64,000 bases of DNA, taken from the NCBI GenBank assembly GCA_049323435.1, contig JBMOMX010000012.1, positions 186,001 to 250,000 of the forward strand, in the 5' to 3' direction. The DNA comes from UBA11222 sp049323435 (lineage in GTDB: Bacteria; Pseudomonadota; Alphaproteobacteria; UBA11222). Both the position numbers and the translations under genes were made by a program. Under the pieces are notes generated by a model. That model was given only the letters and a program-made list of their open reading frames with translations. It made no database searches and had not been told where the DNA came from. Each line of letters starts with the position of its first letter. Position 1 is the first letter of the stretch. This document shows positions 63,057 through 64,000 of the stretch, piece after piece.

Positions 63057-63074
63057 TTGCCAAATTTTGCCAAA
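63057..63074 (+). promoter_or_regulatory. Tandem TTGCCAAA repeats before parD (candidate ParD operator)
   Basis: TTGCCAAA occurs at 63057-63064 and again at 63067-63074, 10 bases apart, one helical turn, ending 17 bases before the parD start. Ribbon-helix-helix antitoxins bind such repeats. TACAAT at 63083-63088 could be the -10 element. The gap before it (62994-63056) has a weak inverted repeat only. Confidence 0.4.
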
Positions 63075-63091
63075 ACGCCTAGCTTACAATT

Positions 63092-63331
63092 ATGACAACC
63101 ATGAACATCTCGCTGCCAGAACCGCTCAAAGACTTTGTTGATGAGCAAGTGGCGCAGCGTGGTTACAGCACCAGCAGTGAATATGTGCGTGAATTGATCC
63201 GAAAGGAACAGGAAAGGCAGCGGTTACGTTCCCTGCTGCTGGACGGAGCGGCCTCCTCTCCCGGTGCGCCTGTAAGTGGGGTCTATTTTGATGGATTACG
63301 CGCGCGCGTAAAACGCCCCCCGCGAAAGTGA
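63092..63331 (+). CDS. parD: Type II antitoxin, ParD family
   Basis: The 79-residue product has a ribbon-helix-helix N-terminus (MNISLPEPLKDFVDEQVAQR) and GYSTSSEYVRELIRKEQER, typical of ParD/CopG antitoxins, with a flexible C-terminus that would wrap the toxin. A second ATG three codons on (63101) is equally likely as start; neither has a ribosome site, so the transcript may be nearly leaderless. The parE start overlaps its stop by 4 bases. Confidence 0.9.
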   Translation: MTTMNISLPEPLKDFVDEQVAQRGYSTSSEYVRELIRKEQERQRLRSLLLDGAASSPGAPVSGVYFDGLRARVKRPPRK

Positions 63332-63651
63332 AATCCAAACCAATTATCCCGCGCAGCGCCGCCTACCAGGATGTTAATGCGGCCATTGATTTTTATCTGA
63401 GCGAAGGCGGCGATCAGATCGCCCTTAAGTTTATCGATGCTCTTGAGCGGGCCTATACTCATATATCACGGCACCCGGCTACGGGATTGCCTCACTATGC
63501 ACATGCACTGGATTTACAGGGCCTTCGCTGCTGGCCGCTCAAACGCTTTCCCTATCTCGTATTCTATATCGAACAAAATGATCATATCGATGTCTGGCGC
63601 GTCCTGCACGGCCAGCGCGATATCCCAGTATGGATGAGCGGGATTGAATGA
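63328..63651 (+). CDS. parE: Type II toxin, ParE/RelE superfamily
   Basis: The 107-residue product begins at a GTG overlapping parD. It has ParE features: SAAYQDVNAAIDFYLSEGG, RHPATGLPHYAHALDLQGLR and the C-terminal strand FPYLVFYIEQNDHIDVWRVL followed by HGQRDIP. ParE toxins poison DNA gyrase. The length and the C-terminal arginine-histidine (RVLHGQRD) are normal, so it looks intact. Confidence 0.92.
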   Translation: MKSKPIIPRSAAYQDVNAAIDFYLSEGGDQIALKFIDALERAYTHISRHPATGLPHYAHALDLQGLRCWPLKRFPYLVFYIEQNDHIDVWRVLHGQRDIPVWMSGIE

Positions 63652-63663
63652 TGTCTCCCGCAT

Positions 63664-64000
63664 CTAAACCCCCTCCAGCGGCAGCACCTGCACCGCATCG
63701 CCCGCCTTCCCGGCGGGGGCATGAGGTGGACGGATGATCAGGCATCCGGCTTGCGCGAGGCTTGACAGCATGGCGCTGTCCTGCACGGCGAACGGCGTGG
63801 CGACACCATCAACAGAAAGACGCGCGCGGACATAATCCTGGCGGTTGTCGTTTGGCGCCATGTCCGAACCAAGAATGGCCGCGCGCGTATGATCGCCGCC
63901 ACCGGCTTGCCCCAGCAGCGCCGCAATCGCTGGCCGCACGAACAGCAGGCCGCACACCATCGCCGACACCGGATTGCCCGGCAGGCCCAGCATCGGTACT
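63664..64000 (-). CDS. moeA: Molybdopterin molybdotransferase MoeA, C-terminal part (cut by window edge)
   Basis: The frame is open from the right edge to a stop at 63664, about 112 residues. It starts VPMLGLPGNPVSAMVCGLLF, the conserved MoeA segment with the PGNP motif, and ends with the beta-barrel domain IV. MoeA inserts molybdate into adenylated molybdopterin. It converges with parE, 12 bases apart. The molybdenum hydroxylase at the other end of the window would depend on this cofactor. Confidence 0.92.
   Translation of the reverse strand, partial: VPMLGLPGNPVSAMVCGLLFVRPAIAALLGQAGGGDHTRAAILGSDMAPNDNRQDYVRARLSVDGVATPFAVQDSAMLSSLAQAGCLIIRPPHAPAGKAGDAVQVLPLEGV

Overview
The window is a contiguous, gene-dense chromosomal segment of an alphaproteobacterium. 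Coding density and gene order are ordinary throughout, no rRNA or tRNA gene is visible, and I see no insertion sequence, prophage or CRISPR array. The assignment rests on several typically alphaproteobacterial sets: the iscR-cysteine desulfurase-sufBCDS-sufT-sufA operon; the aa3 oxidase run ctaC-ctaD-ctaB-coxF-ctaG-ctaE-SURF1-thrC-M16 peptidase; mfd-sdhE divergent from recG; bactofilin plus M23 peptidase; and a two-domain cold-shock protein. Family or genus cannot be fixed from the sequence alone.

Layout. 1-1313 (minus): coxL (cut by the left edge), coxS and coxG of a molybdenum hydroxylase of the CO dehydrogenase/xanthine dehydrogenase family. 1360-8860 (minus): ten tightly packed genes for an Mrp/Mbh-like cation/proton antiporter module, in the order E, F, G, DUF4040, B, C, D, D, small membrane protein, D. 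9034-10557 (plus): cold-shock protein, DUF192 protein, PaaI-type thioesterase. 10689-14694 (minus): ssb, then an apparent catabolic set (SMP-30 lactonase, acyl-CoA-dehydrogenase-like oxidoreductase, CoA-transferase). 14987-20436 (minus): bactofilin, M23 peptidase, Bcp peroxiredoxin, glnE. 20539-27462: a large AsmA-like protein, a flavin reductase, tyrS divergent from anmK, and an alpha/beta hydrolase. 27566-34908 (plus): a complete SUF Fe-S assembly operon headed by IscR, with a good candidate IscR box on its promoter. 34917-38997: TfoX-like protein, a YceI protein next to a cytochrome b561-YceI fusion, an enoyl-CoA hydratase and a DgcB-like diguanylate cyclase. 39210-43787: an aldehyde dehydrogenase and two tandem DUF1329 paralogues, each with its own upstream element. 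44058-45527: tldD. 45658-46203: a hypothetical protein with an internal repeat. 46385-52418: aa3-type cytochrome c oxidase and its assembly factors. 52518-57005: thrC, M16 peptidase, acetyltransferase and a secreted PPC-domain protein. 57008-62993: mfd and sdhE facing away from recG. 63092-63651: a parDE toxin-antitoxin pair. 63664-64000: the 3' end of moeA.

How the parts fit. Much of the window concerns aerobic energy metabolism: Fe-S assembly feeds CoxS and respiratory enzymes, ctaB/coxF/ctaG/SURF1 build the aa3 oxidase, SdhE flavinylates succinate dehydrogenase, and the antiporter module couples ion gradients. No clearly new system stands out. The observations most worth a second look are: the Mbh-like antiporter module running directly into coxG-coxS-coxL; the b561-YceI fusion beside a free YceI; the DUF1329 twins with matching upstream elements at identical spacing; the IscR box; and the repeat protein upstream of the oxidase cluster.
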